From Saccharothrix sp. NRRL B-16348 (GTDB lineage: Bacteria; Actinomycetota; Actinomycetes; Mycobacteriales; Pseudonocardiaceae): a stretch of 61,412 nt of DNA. The notes beneath the pieces are model-generated. The model did not search any database, was not told where the DNA came from, and was given only the letters and a program-made list of their open reading frames with translations. This document shows, in pieces, positions 7,537 to 15,876 of this stretch. Each line of letters starts with the position of its first letter. Position 1 is the stretch's first letter. Where the stretch lies: positions 1-61,412 of the forward strand of contig NZ_LGED01000249.1 of the NCBI RefSeq assembly GCF_001280085.1. The letters run 5' to 3'. The position numbers and the translations under genes are program-made.

Positions 7537-9042
7537 TCAGCGGCCGTAGAGGACGCGGACCAGCCGCACCACGTGGCGAATCGTCCGAGACCCGCGGTCG
7601 TACGTCATCGGGTTCAGCAAAGCCCCGAACCGCTTCCGCGTCACCGCGTGCGCGTAAGTGAACTCCCGCAACCCGTCATCCCCGTGAATCCGCCCGAACC
7701 CCGAATCCCCGACCCCGCCGAACGGCAACCCGGGCACCGACGCGAAGGCCAGCACGGAGTTGACCGACACCATCCCGCACCGCAGCTTGTCCGCCAACTC
7801 CTCACCCCGGTTCCGCGAGTACACCGACGCACCCAGCCCGTAAGCCAACGAGTTGGCCCGCCGCACGGCCTCGTCCGCGTCCGCGACCCGCGTGACCACC
7901 AGCGTGGGCCCGAACGTCTCCTCCGTCACCGCGGTCGAGTCGTCGGGCACGTCCACCAGCACCACCGGCTCGACGTACGGCGGCCGGATCGACTCCAGCC
8001 CGCCCACGACCGCCCGCCCGCCGCGCTCCAACGCGTCGGCCACGTGCGACTGGATCACGTCCACCTGCTTGGGCATGGTGATCGGCCCGAAGTGGGCGTC
8101 GGCCTCGCCGCCGGGCCGCAACTTCTTCGCCTTCTCCACCACCAGCCCGATGAACTCGTCGTACACCGCGTCCGCGACGTACACCCGCTCGACGCCGGCG
8201 CACGTCTGCCCGGAGTTGAAGATCCCGCCCCACACCGCACCGTCCGCCGCCGCGCGGACGTCCGCGTCCTCGGCCACGATCAGCGGGTCCTTGCCGCCGC
8301 ACTCCACCAACACCGGCGTCAACGACGCGGCACACGCCGCCATCACCTTCTTGCCCGTCGCCGTCGACCCGGTGAACGCCAGCTTGTCGACGCCCGAGGC
8401 GCACAACGCCGCCCCGGTCTCGCCGAACCCGGTGACCACCTGCAGCACCGGGAACTCCGGCACCACCTCGCCGAACGTCGACGCCAGGAACACCCCGACC
8501 CCCGGCGTGAACTCCGACGGCTTGAACACCACCGCGTTCCCCGCCGCCAACGCGTACGCGATCGAACCCATCGGCGTGAACGCCGGGTAGTTCCACGGCC
8601 CGATCACGCCGACCACGCCCAGCGGCCGGTACTCCAAGCTCGCCGCGTGGTTGTACATCAGCATGCCCGGCGAGACCTTGCGCTTGCCCAGCACCTTCGG
8701 CGCGTGCTTCGCCGCCCAGTGCAGGTGGTCGATGACCAGCGCCAGCTCGGTCCGCGCGTCGTCAGCGGACTTCCCGGTCTCCGCGCTGATCAGCACCTGG
8801 AACTCGTCCAGCCGCTTGAGCAGCAGCTTGCGCCACGCGTCCAACCGCGCCCGCCTGCCGTCGAACCCCAACTCCGCCCAGAACACCGCGGCGTCGCGAG
8901 CGACCCGCACGGCCTCGCGGACGTCGTCCTCCGACGCCACCACGTGGTGGTCGACGACCTCACCCGTACGGGGGTCGAGGGAGGCGAACCGGCGCTGCCC
9001 GTCGTCGGCCCGCGCCGGAGTGGTGGGAACGGTCTGCGTCAT
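7537..9042 (-). CDS. Aldehyde dehydrogenase family protein (succinate-semialdehyde or related aldehyde dehydrogenase)
   Basis: 501 residues, normal for the NAD(P)-dependent ALDH superfamily. Motifs: GVIGPWNYPAFT with Asn151, the NAD-contact FTGSTATGKKV (about 223-233), LVECGGKDPLIV with general base Glu247, and NSGQTCAGVERVYV with catalytic Cys281. The hydrophobic/basic C-terminal tail is typical of membrane-associated class members annotated as succinic semialdehyde or coniferyl aldehyde dehydrogenases; substrate cannot be read from sequence. ATG 9042 is preceded by GGAGGG at about 6 nt, which favours it over the ATG at 9060. It stands alone, convergent with the siderophore-binding gene across the repeat region. 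Confidence 0.9.
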   Translation of the reverse strand: MTQTVPTTPARADDGQRRFASLDPRTGEVVDHHVVASEDDVREAVRVARDAAVFWAELGFDGRRARLDAWRKLLLKRLDEFQVLISAETGKSADDARTELALVIDHLHWAAKHAPKVLGKRKVSPGMLMYNHAASLEYRPLGVVGVIGPWNYPAFTPMGSIAYALAAGNAVVFKPSEFTPGVGVFLASTFGEVVPEFPVLQVVTGFGETGAALCASGVDKLAFTGSTATGKKVMAACAASLTPVLVECGGKDPLIVAEDADVRAAADGAVWGGIFNSGQTCAGVERVYVADAVYDEFIGLVVEKAKKLRPGGEADAHFGPITMPKQVDVIQSHVADALERGGRAVVGGLESIRPPYVEPVVLVDVPDDSTAVTEETFGPTLVVTRVADADEAVRRANSLAYGLGASVYSRNRGEELADKLRCGMVSVNSVLAFASVPGLPFGGVGDSGFGRIHGDDGLREFTYAHAVTRKRFGALLNPMTYDRGSRTIRHVVRLVRVLYGR

Positions 9043-9119
9043 CGGACCCTCCAAGCGCAAGCACGAACACGGGTGTTACTCGACAGTAACGGGTAACAGG
9101 GGGTGATGTCAGCCCCCGT

Positions 9120-10148
9120 TCAGCCCTTCGGGATCTTGCCGATGATCGTCTTGGCGAACGTCACGGCGGTCGCGCAGCGGTCGAACTCGGACGCCTTCGG
9201 CGCGGCCGACTTGATCTGGACGATCTCGCCCTCCTTGTCCGATCCCACCAGCTGCACCCACTTGACCTCGCACGACGGGAACGACGTGCTGCTGGACACC
9301 TGGTAGCCGACCACACCGCCACCGAGGTCGACCTCGGTCTGCTTGTCGTCGAACGAGCGGTCGTCGGGGATGTAGGTCTCGCGGAACGCCAGCGTCAGCT
9401 CGCGGTCGTCGCCGACCCAGGCGCAGTTGTGCAGCCCGTACGGGTACACACGGTAATCGGCGCCCGCCGCCGCGTCGACCGCCGCCTTGTCCGGCATGGC
9501 GCACGGGTCGAGCGTGATCAGCGAGCCCTTGGCGGGCGTCCGGGTCGCCGAACGCTCCTTGATCTGCTTGACCACCGCCTCGGCCATCTCACGCCCCGGC
9601 GCGCACGCGTCGCCGTCCTCGTACCCGATCTGCACGGTGAGGCCCAGCCCGGGCTCCTCCTGCGTGATGACCGAGACGAAGCACGCGCTGTTGTCCAGCA
9701 CCTGCTCGTAGCTGCGCAGGCCGGCGAGCTGCTTGTCCGCCTTCTTCAGCTCGGTGGTCATGGTCTGGCCGACCTCGACGGTGACCGCCAGGTCCTTGCC
9801 GCCCTTGTCCTTCATGAAGTTCGAGCACCGGCTGAACCCGCTGCGCGACCGGTCGCCGGGCGTGCCGAACCGCTTCAGCACGTCCTCGTCCAGCAGCTCG
9901 CACGGGTCGGTGAGCCGCAGCTTGTCCGCGGCGAACGCGGGGTCGACCGGCCGACCGTCCGAGGGTGGCGGCGGCTTCTCGCTCGACCCGCTCGGGTCGG
10001 AGACGTTCTCGGCTTCGGCCGGGATCGTGGTGCGCGGGAACTTCTGCTTGGCGAGATCCGCCCCGGCACAGCCGGCCAGCAGCAGGATCAAGCTCAACAC
10101 GGCGACGAGACGGGGCACGTGGTGCACGGTAGCGACCGAGTGCTCCAT
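9120..10148 (-). CDS. Putative lipoprotein with two DUF3558-like modules
   Basis: Up to 342 residues. A hydrophobic signal (VPRLVAVLSLILLLAGC) ends in lipobox LLAGC. After a Pro/Ser/Glu linker come two similar modules: the first opens DPCELLDEDVLKRFG and has Cys pairs FSRCSNF and DNSACFVSV; the second opens LDPCAMPDKAAVDAA with LHNCAWVG and FPSCEVKWV. The repeated 'DPC...' opening followed by a second Cys is the signature of DUF3558-type mycobacterial/Pseudonocardiales lipoproteins. The start is uncertain: ATG 10148 is used, but GTG 10118 would give a more typical short signal peptide. Exported and anchored; role unknown. Confidence 0.75.
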   Translation of the reverse strand: MEHSVATVHHVPRLVAVLSLILLLAGCAGADLAKQKFPRTTIPAEAENVSDPSGSSEKPPPPSDGRPVDPAFAADKLRLTDPCELLDEDVLKRFGTPGDRSRSGFSRCSNFMKDKGGKDLAVTVEVGQTMTTELKKADKQLAGLRSYEQVLDNSACFVSVITQEEPGLGLTVQIGYEDGDACAPGREMAEAVVKQIKERSATRTPAKGSLITLDPCAMPDKAAVDAAAGADYRVYPYGLHNCAWVGDDRELTLAFRETYIPDDRSFDDKQTEVDLGGGVVGYQVSSSTSFPSCEVKWVQLVGSDKEGEIVQIKSAAPKASEFDRCATAVTFAKTIIGKIPKG

Positions 10149-10261
10149 TCGTGGCACGAACCCTGTGTCCGTCCTCACGACGGCCTTCGGGAACGATTCA
10201 GAAGATCGACGCGCTGACCCTGGTGACACCGGAACCAACCCGACGAGAGGACCACCACCAC

Positions 10262-10360
10262 ATGCGCACCCGCATCCGCCGCGCCGTCCGCTGGCTCGAC
10301 ACCTGGACGGTCGAGGCCTTCAACCCGGTCGCCTTCAACCCGGTCCACCCGAAGCGCTGA
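10262..10360 (+). CDS. Small basic peptide of 32 residues with AFNPVAFNPV repeat
   Basis: An ATG-initiated small ORF encodes a 32-residue peptide that begins MRTRIRRAVRWLDTWTVEAF and ends in NPVAFNPVHPKR. The N-terminal half is strongly basic and could form an amphipathic helix; the second half carries the five-residue repeat AFNPV twice. A GAGAGGA stretch lies about 10 nt upstream. It sits in the gap between a divergent lipoprotein gene and the convergent symporter genes. I do not recognise it. It may be a real small protein or a chance ORF in high-GC DNA; support is the start/SD arrangement and non-random composition. Confidence 0.4.
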   Translation: MRTRIRRAVRWLDTWTVEAFNPVAFNPVHPKR

Positions 10361-10367
10361 CGGGGCT

Positions 10368-10643
10368 TCACCCCTCCGTGCCCGACGGCTGCCCGGTCGG
10401 CAGGTCGGGCGTGTCAGGCACGTCGGGCACGATGACCGGCCGCAGGGTCGCCCACACCGCGAACAGCGCCGCCAGCACGACCATGCCGATGCCGGTCCAC
10501 AGGTTGATGTTGAGCCCGTCCGCCTTGGCCAGGTCGGCCTCCTCGGTGAAGCCGAGCCCGACCACCAGCAGCACCACGCCGTAGATGGCGAACAGCACCG
10601 CGATCACCAGTCGCAGGTCGAACAGACCGGCCTTGCGCGCCAC
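10368..10643 (-). CDS. Small two-helix membrane protein, partner of the sodium:solute symporter
   Basis: 91 residues with two hydrophobic helices (about 12-32, IAVLFAIYGVVLLVVGLGF, and 47-66, LWTGIGMVVLAALFAVWATL) and a Pro/Asp-rich C-terminal tail. GTG 10643 has a clear GGGAGG SD at 5 nt. It begins 11 nt after the symporter stop, so the two form an operon. Small membrane subunits commonly accompany SSS-type monocarboxylate/acetate symporters in actinomycetes; assigning it as an accessory subunit is inference from position and topology. Confidence 0.75.
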   Translation of the reverse strand: MARKAGLFDLRLVIAVLFAIYGVVLLVVGLGFTEEADLAKADGLNINLWTGIGMVVLAALFAVWATLRPVIVPDVPDTPDLPTGQPSGTEG

Positions 10644-10654
10644 GACGACCTCCC

Positions 10655-12337
10655 TCAGCCGAAGACGATGTTGAGCACGGCGGTCAGGACCAGCACCCCG
10701 ATGCCGAGCAGCAGCGGCGAGCGGTACCACCCGGCGTCCTCGCCCGTGGTCGAGTGCCTGCGGTCCTCCTTGGGCGTCAGGCTGTAGACCAGCCCGACCA
10801 GCCGCTCCTCCGGCACCGGCCGGGTGAACGTGGTCACCACGACGCTGACCACGATGTCCACCGCGAACGCCACGCCCGCGCCGAGGAAGCTCGCGCCCTG
10901 CCCCGGCAGGTCGAGCACGCCGGTCTCGGCGAGCACGAACACCGCCACCGCGCCGAGCGTGCCCGCGACCAGGCCCGCCCAGCCCGCCGCCGCCGACATC
11001 CGCTTCCAGAACATGGCCAGGATGAACGTGGCGAACAACGGCGCGTTGAAGAACGAGAACAGCGCCTGGATGTAGTCCATGATGTTGCCGTAACCGGCGG
11101 CGAGGAACGCGGTGCCGATGGCGACCACCGTGCCGCCGATCGTGGCCAGCCGCCCGACCCGCAGGTAGTACTCGTCCGGGCGGTCCTTGCGCACGTAGTC
11201 CTGCCACAGGTCGTACGTGAACACCGTGTTGAACGACGACACGTTCGCCGCGACACCCGCCATGAACGACGCCAGCAGCCCCGTGATCGCGATGCCGAGC
11301 ATGCCGTTGGGCAGCAGCTCGCCGATCAGCGCGGGCAGCGCGTTGTTGTAGACGACGCCGCTCTCCTCGCCGGCCTTGAGCGCGGCCATCTCCGGCACGA
11401 CCAGCGCGGCGATGATGCCCGGGATGATGATCACGAACGGGATCAGCATCTTCGGGTACGCGCCGATGATCGGCGTGCGCCGGGCGGCCGACATGCTCTT
11501 GGCCGACAGCGCGCGCTGCACCTCGGCGAAGTTCGTCGTCCAGTACCCGAACGACAGCACGAAACCCAGGCCGAACACGATGCCGATCACGCTGAGCACC
11601 GGGTTCTGGATGCCGGTCAACTCCGTCGCCGGCCACGCCGACAGCTGCTCCGCGCCACCGGGACCGCCGGTGACCTTCTCGACCAGCCCGTCCCACCCGC
11701 CGACCTTGTGCAGGCCGACGATCGTCAGCGGCAGCAGCGCGGCGACGATCACGAAGAACTGCAGCACCTCGTTGTAGATGGCCGCGGACAGGCCGCCCAG
11801 CGCCGTGTACGTCAGCACGATCGCCGCGGCGATGACCACCGACAGCGGGATCGGCCAGCCGAGCATCAGGTTCAGCAGGAACGCCAGCGCGTACAGGTTC
11901 ACGCCCGCGATCAGCACCTGGGCGACGGCGAAGCTGATCGCGTTGACCAGGTGCGCGCCCTTGCCGAAGCGGCGGCGCAGGAACTCGGGGACGCTGCGGA
12001 CCTTCGAGCCGTAGTAGAACGGCATCATCACCAGGCCGAGGAACACCATGGCCGGGATCGCGCCGATCCAGTAGTAGTGCACCGTCGCCATGCCGTACTG
12101 CGCGCCGTTGGCCGCCATGCCGAGCAGCTCGATCGCGCCGAGGTTGGCGGAGATGAACGCCAGCCCCGTCACCCACGCGGGCAACGAGCGGCCGGAGAGC
12201 AGGAAGTCCAGGCTGGACGAGACGGATCTGCGGGCCAGGAAGCCGATCCCGAGGACGAACACGAAGTAGACCGCCAGCAAGGTGTAGTCCAACGGACCGG
12301 CGTCCAGCCTGAGGTCCACCTGGGCCAGTACGGGCAC
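10655..12337 (-). CDS. Sodium:solute symporter (SSS family)
   Basis: 560 residues with about 13 membrane helices. The first helix region (LDYTLLAVYFVFVLGIGFLA) and the following SGRSLPAWVTGLAFISANLG match the SSS (SLC5) family, as do the central YTALGGLSAAIYNEVLQFF and FGYWTTNFAEVQRALSA segments. It probably takes up an organic solute with Na+; sugars, inositol or carboxylates are all possible and sequence alone does not decide. GTG 12337 is preceded by GGGAGG at 9 nt; an upstream start at 12412 would add an unlikely basic leader. First gene of a two-gene operon with the small protein downstream. Confidence 0.88.
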   Translation of the reverse strand: MPVLAQVDLRLDAGPLDYTLLAVYFVFVLGIGFLARRSVSSSLDFLLSGRSLPAWVTGLAFISANLGAIELLGMAANGAQYGMATVHYYWIGAIPAMVFLGLVMMPFYYGSKVRSVPEFLRRRFGKGAHLVNAISFAVAQVLIAGVNLYALAFLLNLMLGWPIPLSVVIAAAIVLTYTALGGLSAAIYNEVLQFFVIVAALLPLTIVGLHKVGGWDGLVEKVTGGPGGAEQLSAWPATELTGIQNPVLSVIGIVFGLGFVLSFGYWTTNFAEVQRALSAKSMSAARRTPIIGAYPKMLIPFVIIIPGIIAALVVPEMAALKAGEESGVVYNNALPALIGELLPNGMLGIAITGLLASFMAGVAANVSSFNTVFTYDLWQDYVRKDRPDEYYLRVGRLATIGGTVVAIGTAFLAAGYGNIMDYIQALFSFFNAPLFATFILAMFWKRMSAAAGWAGLVAGTLGAVAVFVLAETGVLDLPGQGASFLGAGVAFAVDIVVSVVVTTFTRPVPEERLVGLVYSLTPKEDRRHSTTGEDAGWYRSPLLLGIGVLVLTAVLNIVFG

Positions 12338-12492
12338 CTCCGCCCACCTCCCTGATCCGAACAGCCCCGAACACCGCCGCGCACGACCACGCAGGACCGC
12401 GCACCACCGCACAGCCGATCAAGCCGACGGTAGTGCACCTCGGTGCGCTCCGCCGGTTTGAACTACCCCGCGCTAAACCTCAGGTGGACGCG

Positions 12493-12921
12493 TCAGCGGG
12501 TGAGGACGAACCGGGTCTCGGCGGAGACGGGACCGGAGGTGGCGCCGATGGCGAACCGGGTGCCGGGCGCGGCATCGCCGAACGACTCGGGCACCCGGAC
12601 GGGGACCTCGGCGAACCGCCCGACCGCGTCCGCGGTGGTGTCGCCGACCGGTCGGCCGTGGAAGGTGAAGACCACCCGACCGTGTGCGGGAAAGCCCTCA
12701 CCGCTGAGCCGGACTTCGCCACCGGCCTGACCGGCGACGGGATGTGCCGCGAGGTGCGCGGCGGAAGGGGGCGCGGCGGTGGAGCTGAACGCCGCGACGA
12801 TCGGTGGCGCCGACAGGGGCGCCTGCGACACACAGCCCGCCACCGCCAGGAGTGCTGACAGCAGAACCGACAAGACCAGGGCGGGAGGGCCGGATCTTCG
12901 TCTTCGAGGTCTTCGCACCAC
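12493..12921 (-). CDS. Putative lipoprotein with IPT-like beta domain
   Basis: 142 residues. A strongly basic start (MVRRPRRRRSG) and a hydrophobic stretch are followed by the lipobox AVAGC (Cys30). The mature part has a short Ala/Pro-rich linker and a single compact domain, GGEVRLSGEGFPAHGRVVFTF in part, with the 'GxGFxP...V' pattern of immunoglobulin-like fold/TIG (IPT) domains. Probably a surface-anchored protein of unknown role. The neighbour downstream is the symporter operon, 155 bp away; no operon link is implied. Confidence 0.65.
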   Translation of the reverse strand: MVRRPRRRRSGPPALVLSVLLSALLAVAGCVSQAPLSAPPIVAAFSSTAAPPSAAHLAAHPVAGQAGGEVRLSGEGFPAHGRVVFTFHGRPVGDTTADAVGRFAEVPVRVPESFGDAAPGTRFAIGATSGPVSAETRFVLTR

Positions 12922-13024
12922 GCGCCTCCAGGCCCGTTGACGGGGAAGTCAGCGTATATCGCGAAATCCGCCCTGCCACGCGCCCGAACGGCTTACCGCG
13001 TCCCGAGAAGTGCGGACAGGGACA

Positions 13025-13061
13025 GGCGCCGCCGGCCCGCGCGAAGCGGACCGGCGGCGCC
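13025..13061 (-). terminator. Hairpin downstream of the Ro60/Rsr gene
   Basis: Perfect 11-bp GC stem GGCGCCGCCGG / CCGGCGGCGCC around a 15-nt loop, 64 bp beyond the rsr stop on the minus strand. No U-tract, as is common in actinomycetes. Confidence 0.65.
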
Positions 13062-13124
13062 TTGGCACGTCTCCCGGAACGACCTGGACCGACCGGGACC
13101 GACCCGGAACGACACCGGACGACG

Positions 13125-14699
13125 TCAGAACGGCCAGTCGGCGTTCCGACCGCTCTCCAGCAGCGGGATCATCCGGAAGGCTTGGTCGGTGAGCCCGCCG
13201 AACGTGTGTCGATCACGGCCGCCGCTTGGCGTGTGGCCGTACCGGTACCCGGCGAGGTTCCACGTGTACAGCGGCACGTCGTCGGGCATCGCCCGGTGCA
13301 CGTCGCCGTCGCCCACCTGCTCGTCCGTGATGATCACGACCCGGTCGTGCAGCTTGAAGTGCGACCGCACCGCGCGCGCGGTGGCCGTGCCGCCGCTGAT
13401 GAAGTAGCCGTCGGACTTCCAGCGGTCGACCGCCTTCAGCAGCGACTCGCCCCGGTTGAGCCGGAACGGGCGCGTGCTGTCGGAGTAGGACACCACGTCC
13501 GCCCGCTCGCACCGCGACCCGAGCGCGATCCCGAACACCGCCGCCGCGTCCCACCGCATGAGCGTGCCGTCCTTCGAGAACGGCGCGTTCATCGAGTACG
13601 ACGTGTCGATCAGCACCAGCGTGCGGCCGGGCAGCTCGGGCAGGTTGCCCAGCGAGTGCGTGATCGCCTGCTCCAACGCCCACGCCCACCGCAACGACGG
13701 CGCCGCCCGGTACGCCGACAGGAACCGCATGGGCAACTGCCGCGACCGCGCCACCTGCTCGGCGTCGGCCAACCGCGCCGCCACTTCCGCCGCCACCGCG
13801 TCCGACACCTCCGCCGCGTCGAAGTTCCGGAGGTTGCGGAGCAGGGCCATGTACCCCATCGACGGGATCAGCGACTCCCACACGTCGGCCGTCAGCGGGC
13901 CCTGCAGCCAGCCGGCGACCGATTCCCACGTCATGCCCGCCGCGCGCAGGGTCGCGGCGACGGTGTCGCGGTCTTCGCGGAACAGCGCCCGCCGACGCTC
14001 CACCGGCCACGCCAGCAGTTCCGCGCGGGTGCGCAGGACGGCGAGTGACTCGGGCACGTCGTCGGCGCGGTTGTTGCGGCGGTCGAGGGCGTGGGTGAAC
14101 AGGTCGCCCTGCCAGTCGGCGCGCGGCGACGGGTGGGTCAGGTTCAGCACGTCGCCGAACCGGAAGGCGCGCGCCTCGGAGTCCCACTTCGCCAACGCGC
14201 GCTCGTCGTACAGCCGCCGCACCGCGTCACCGATGCCGCGCTTGACCGGCTTCGGCAGCGCGCGACCGTGCCGCGAGGTCCAGTAGGCCAGCAGTTCGCC
14301 CGGCTCGTCGGCACGGCGCAGCACCGAGTCGACGACCTGCCGGGACAGGCCGGGCGCACCGGAGTCGAGCCGTGCCTTGACGAAGTGCGCCGCGCCGACG
14401 ACGGCCGCCGTGCGCATGTTCGCCTCGCCGCGCAGCCACGCCAGGAACCGGGCCGTCCACTCCGGGTCGGCGTCGGTCGTGGCGCGGACCAGCGCGGCGT
14501 AGCGGTCGTCCCGCTCGCCCGCGTCCCCGTAGAACGTCCGCTCGCCCACCATGTTGGTGACCGCGAGCAGGAAAAGTTCCGACTTGGGGTTCCGCGCATA
14601 TCCCGGCGAACCCTCATGGGTGCGCCCGCTCGCCACGGCCTCGGACTTGACCGGGCTGGACACGGCCGCGCGCACGCGACCGAAGTTGAACTTGCTCAT
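13125..14699 (-). CDS. rsr: TROVE domain Ro60 orthologue (Rsr)
   Basis: 524 residues, close to the 530 or so usual for bacterial Rsr. The N-terminal two thirds form the HEAT-like TROVE ring; family-typical segments are GYARNPKSELFLLAVTNMVG (about 33-52), GEANMRTAAVVGAAHFVKA, and SMGYMALLRNLRNFDAAEV (about 280-298). The C-terminal von Willebrand A domain carries the MIDAS residues DTSYS (Asp365, Ser367, Ser369), then GGTATARAV and VIITDEQVGDGD. Ro60 proteins bind Y RNAs on the outside of the ring and misfolded RNA ends in its cavity, and bacterial ones work with exonucleases such as PNPase in RNA quality control and stress survival. A Y RNA-like gene lies 37 nt upstream on the same strand. The short gap suggests a shared transcript or a paired locus. 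Confidence 0.95.
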   Translation of the reverse strand: MSKFNFGRVRAAVSSPVKSEAVASGRTHEGSPGYARNPKSELFLLAVTNMVGERTFYGDAGERDDRYAALVRATTDADPEWTARFLAWLRGEANMRTAAVVGAAHFVKARLDSGAPGLSRQVVDSVLRRADEPGELLAYWTSRHGRALPKPVKRGIGDAVRRLYDERALAKWDSEARAFRFGDVLNLTHPSPRADWQGDLFTHALDRRNNRADDVPESLAVLRTRAELLAWPVERRRALFREDRDTVAATLRAAGMTWESVAGWLQGPLTADVWESLIPSMGYMALLRNLRNFDAAEVSDAVAAEVAARLADAEQVARSRQLPMRFLSAYRAAPSLRWAWALEQAITHSLGNLPELPGRTLVLIDTSYSMNAPFSKDGTLMRWDAAAVFGIALGSRCERADVVSYSDSTRPFRLNRGESLLKAVDRWKSDGYFISGGTATARAVRSHFKLHDRVVIITDEQVGDGDVHRAMPDDVPLYTWNLAGYRYGHTPSGGRDRHTFGGLTDQAFRMIPLLESGRNADWPF

Positions 14700-14704
14700 T
14701 TCCG

Positions 14705-14724
14705 CCCCTCAATTGCCGAGGGGG
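14705..14724 (-). promoter_or_regulatory. Hairpin covering the rsr ribosome-binding site
   Basis: On the minus strand CCCCTCGGCAATTGAGGGG folds into a stem of about 5-7 bp (CCCCTC / GAGGGG). Its 3' arm is the SD (GAGGGG) 5 nt before the rsr ATG at 14699. It could act as the 3'-end hairpin of the upstream Y RNA or as a translational switch for rsr. Confidence 0.45.
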
Positions 14725-14736
14725 AGCGACGACAGG

Positions 14737-14888
14737 CTCCACACGTGCCCGAGATCAAATCGGTGAAGGTACATTAGGTGCTCTACCACCTGAGCTACAC
14801 CGGCCAGGGCCGGTGACGGGACTCGAACCCGCGACATCCCCATTATCAGTGGAAGTAACCCTCGCCTGCGCACCGGGCACGTGTGAAG
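14737..14888 (-). ncRNA. yrlA: tRNA-mimic Y RNA (YrlA-type), partner of Ro60/Rsr
   Basis: About 152 nt. The ends form a 14-bp basal stem (CTTCACACGTGCCC with GGGCACGTGTGGAG, one G-U pair). Inside, read 5' to 3' on the minus strand, are: a T-arm with stem GCGGG/CCCGT and loop TTCGAGT (14832-14816); a 7-bp acceptor-like stem CACCGGC/GCCGGTG closed by the tetraloop CCTG (14815-14798); then a D-arm GCTC/GAGC with loop AGGTGGTA (14795-14780). The order T-arm, acceptor, D-arm is a circularly permuted tRNA, the architecture described for bacterial YrlA effector modules. Between module and basal stem GGTTAC can pair with GTACC; CGAGGG opposite TTTGATC could be the Ro-binding region. The position directly upstream of rsr supports the call strongly. 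Exact ends are inferred from the stem. Confidence 0.88.
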
Positions 14889-15040
14889 TTGTGTGCTCCC
14901 GAGATCCAGACGTCCTGCGGCGTGATTTCACCTGAAGAAGTAGCCGCCGGACTTCGCACCGGGAGTGCGTGGCCCAGAGTAATCGGCGCGCGGGAACGAT
15001 CAACCGGTTTTCCGGCGGATCCCCCTCGACGCGGCGGCGG

Positions 15041-15700
15041 TCAGAACAGGCGGAACTCGTCCGACTCGATTCCGCGCAGCGCGTCGTAGTCCAGCACGAC
15101 GCAGCGGATGCCGCGGTCCTCGGCCAGGGTGCGCGCCTGCGGCTTGATCTGCTGCGCCGCGAACACGCCCCTCACCGGCGCCAGCAGCGGGTCGCGGTTG
15201 AGCAGTTCCAGGTAGCGGGTCAGCTGCTCGACGCCGTCGATCTCGCCGCGGCGCTTGATCTCGACCGCCACCGAGCCGCCCTTCGCGTCACGGCACATCA
15301 GGTCGACCGGGCCGATCGGGGTCGGGAACTCGCGCCGGACCAGGGTCCAGCCGTCGCCGAGCGTGGTGACGTGCTCGGCCAGCAGCTTCTGCAGGTCCGC
15401 TTCGACCCCGTCCTTGACCAGGCCGGGTTCCGGGCCGAGTTCGTGCTTGGAGTCGTGCAGCACCTCGGCCAGGGTGATGATCAGCTTCTCGCCCGCCTTG
15501 TTCTGCACGACCCACACGTCCGGGTCCTCGATCAGCCAGCACGGCGGGCTCATCCAGTTCAGCGGCTTGTACGCGCGGTCGTCGGAGTGGATCGACACCG
15601 AGCCGTCCGACTTGATCAGCAGCAGCCGCTGCGCCATCGGCAGATGGGCGGTGAGGCGTCCGACGTAGTCGACCTGGCAGCGAGCGATGACGAGGCGCAC
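15041..15700 (-). CDS. nucS: NucS/EndoMS mismatch-specific endonuclease
   Basis: 219 residues, full length for actinobacterial NucS, which replaces MutS/MutL in mismatch repair by cutting both strands at mismatches. The N-terminal dimerisation/DNA-binding domain (1-110) contains [20 protein letters not shown] and WMSPPCWL. The RecB-like nuclease domain has PVDLMCRD (Asp133) and [19 protein letters not shown] (Glu147, Lys149). The protein ends DEFRLF, a clamp-binding-like tail expected for beta-clamp recruitment. GTG 15700 gives the family start [16 protein letters not shown]. It lies upstream of the Y RNA/rsr locus on the same strand and divergent from a NUDIX gene. Confidence 0.95.
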   Translation of the reverse strand: MRLVIARCQVDYVGRLTAHLPMAQRLLLIKSDGSVSIHSDDRAYKPLNWMSPPCWLIEDPDVWVVQNKAGEKLIITLAEVLHDSKHELGPEPGLVKDGVEADLQKLLAEHVTTLGDGWTLVRREFPTPIGPVDLMCRDAKGGSVAVEIKRRGEIDGVEQLTRYLELLNRDPLLAPVRGVFAAQQIKPQARTLAEDRGIRCVVLDYDALRGIESDEFRLF

Positions 15701-15876
15701 GGCCGACAGGCTACGGGGTGCGGGCTCCGGCGCACCGGCAGGTACCGCCACGTGGCTGACCTTCGGCTTCCGGTCGGCCACCGGTTTGGTGGTGTACTTC
15801 GCATGAGGGCGGCGTGATCGGAACTGGCCCGATCGCGGTCCGGCGGCCCGGAGCATTCGGCACAGGGAGAGTGATC

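Noticed and set aside
14760..14840. An ordinary tRNA gene on the minus strand (T-arm and D-arm consensus both present)
   Set aside because: The T-arm comes before the D-arm, the acceptor strands are joined by a 4-nt loop, and no anticodon arm exists. The permuted order and the neighbouring rsr gene fit a Y RNA, not a tRNA.
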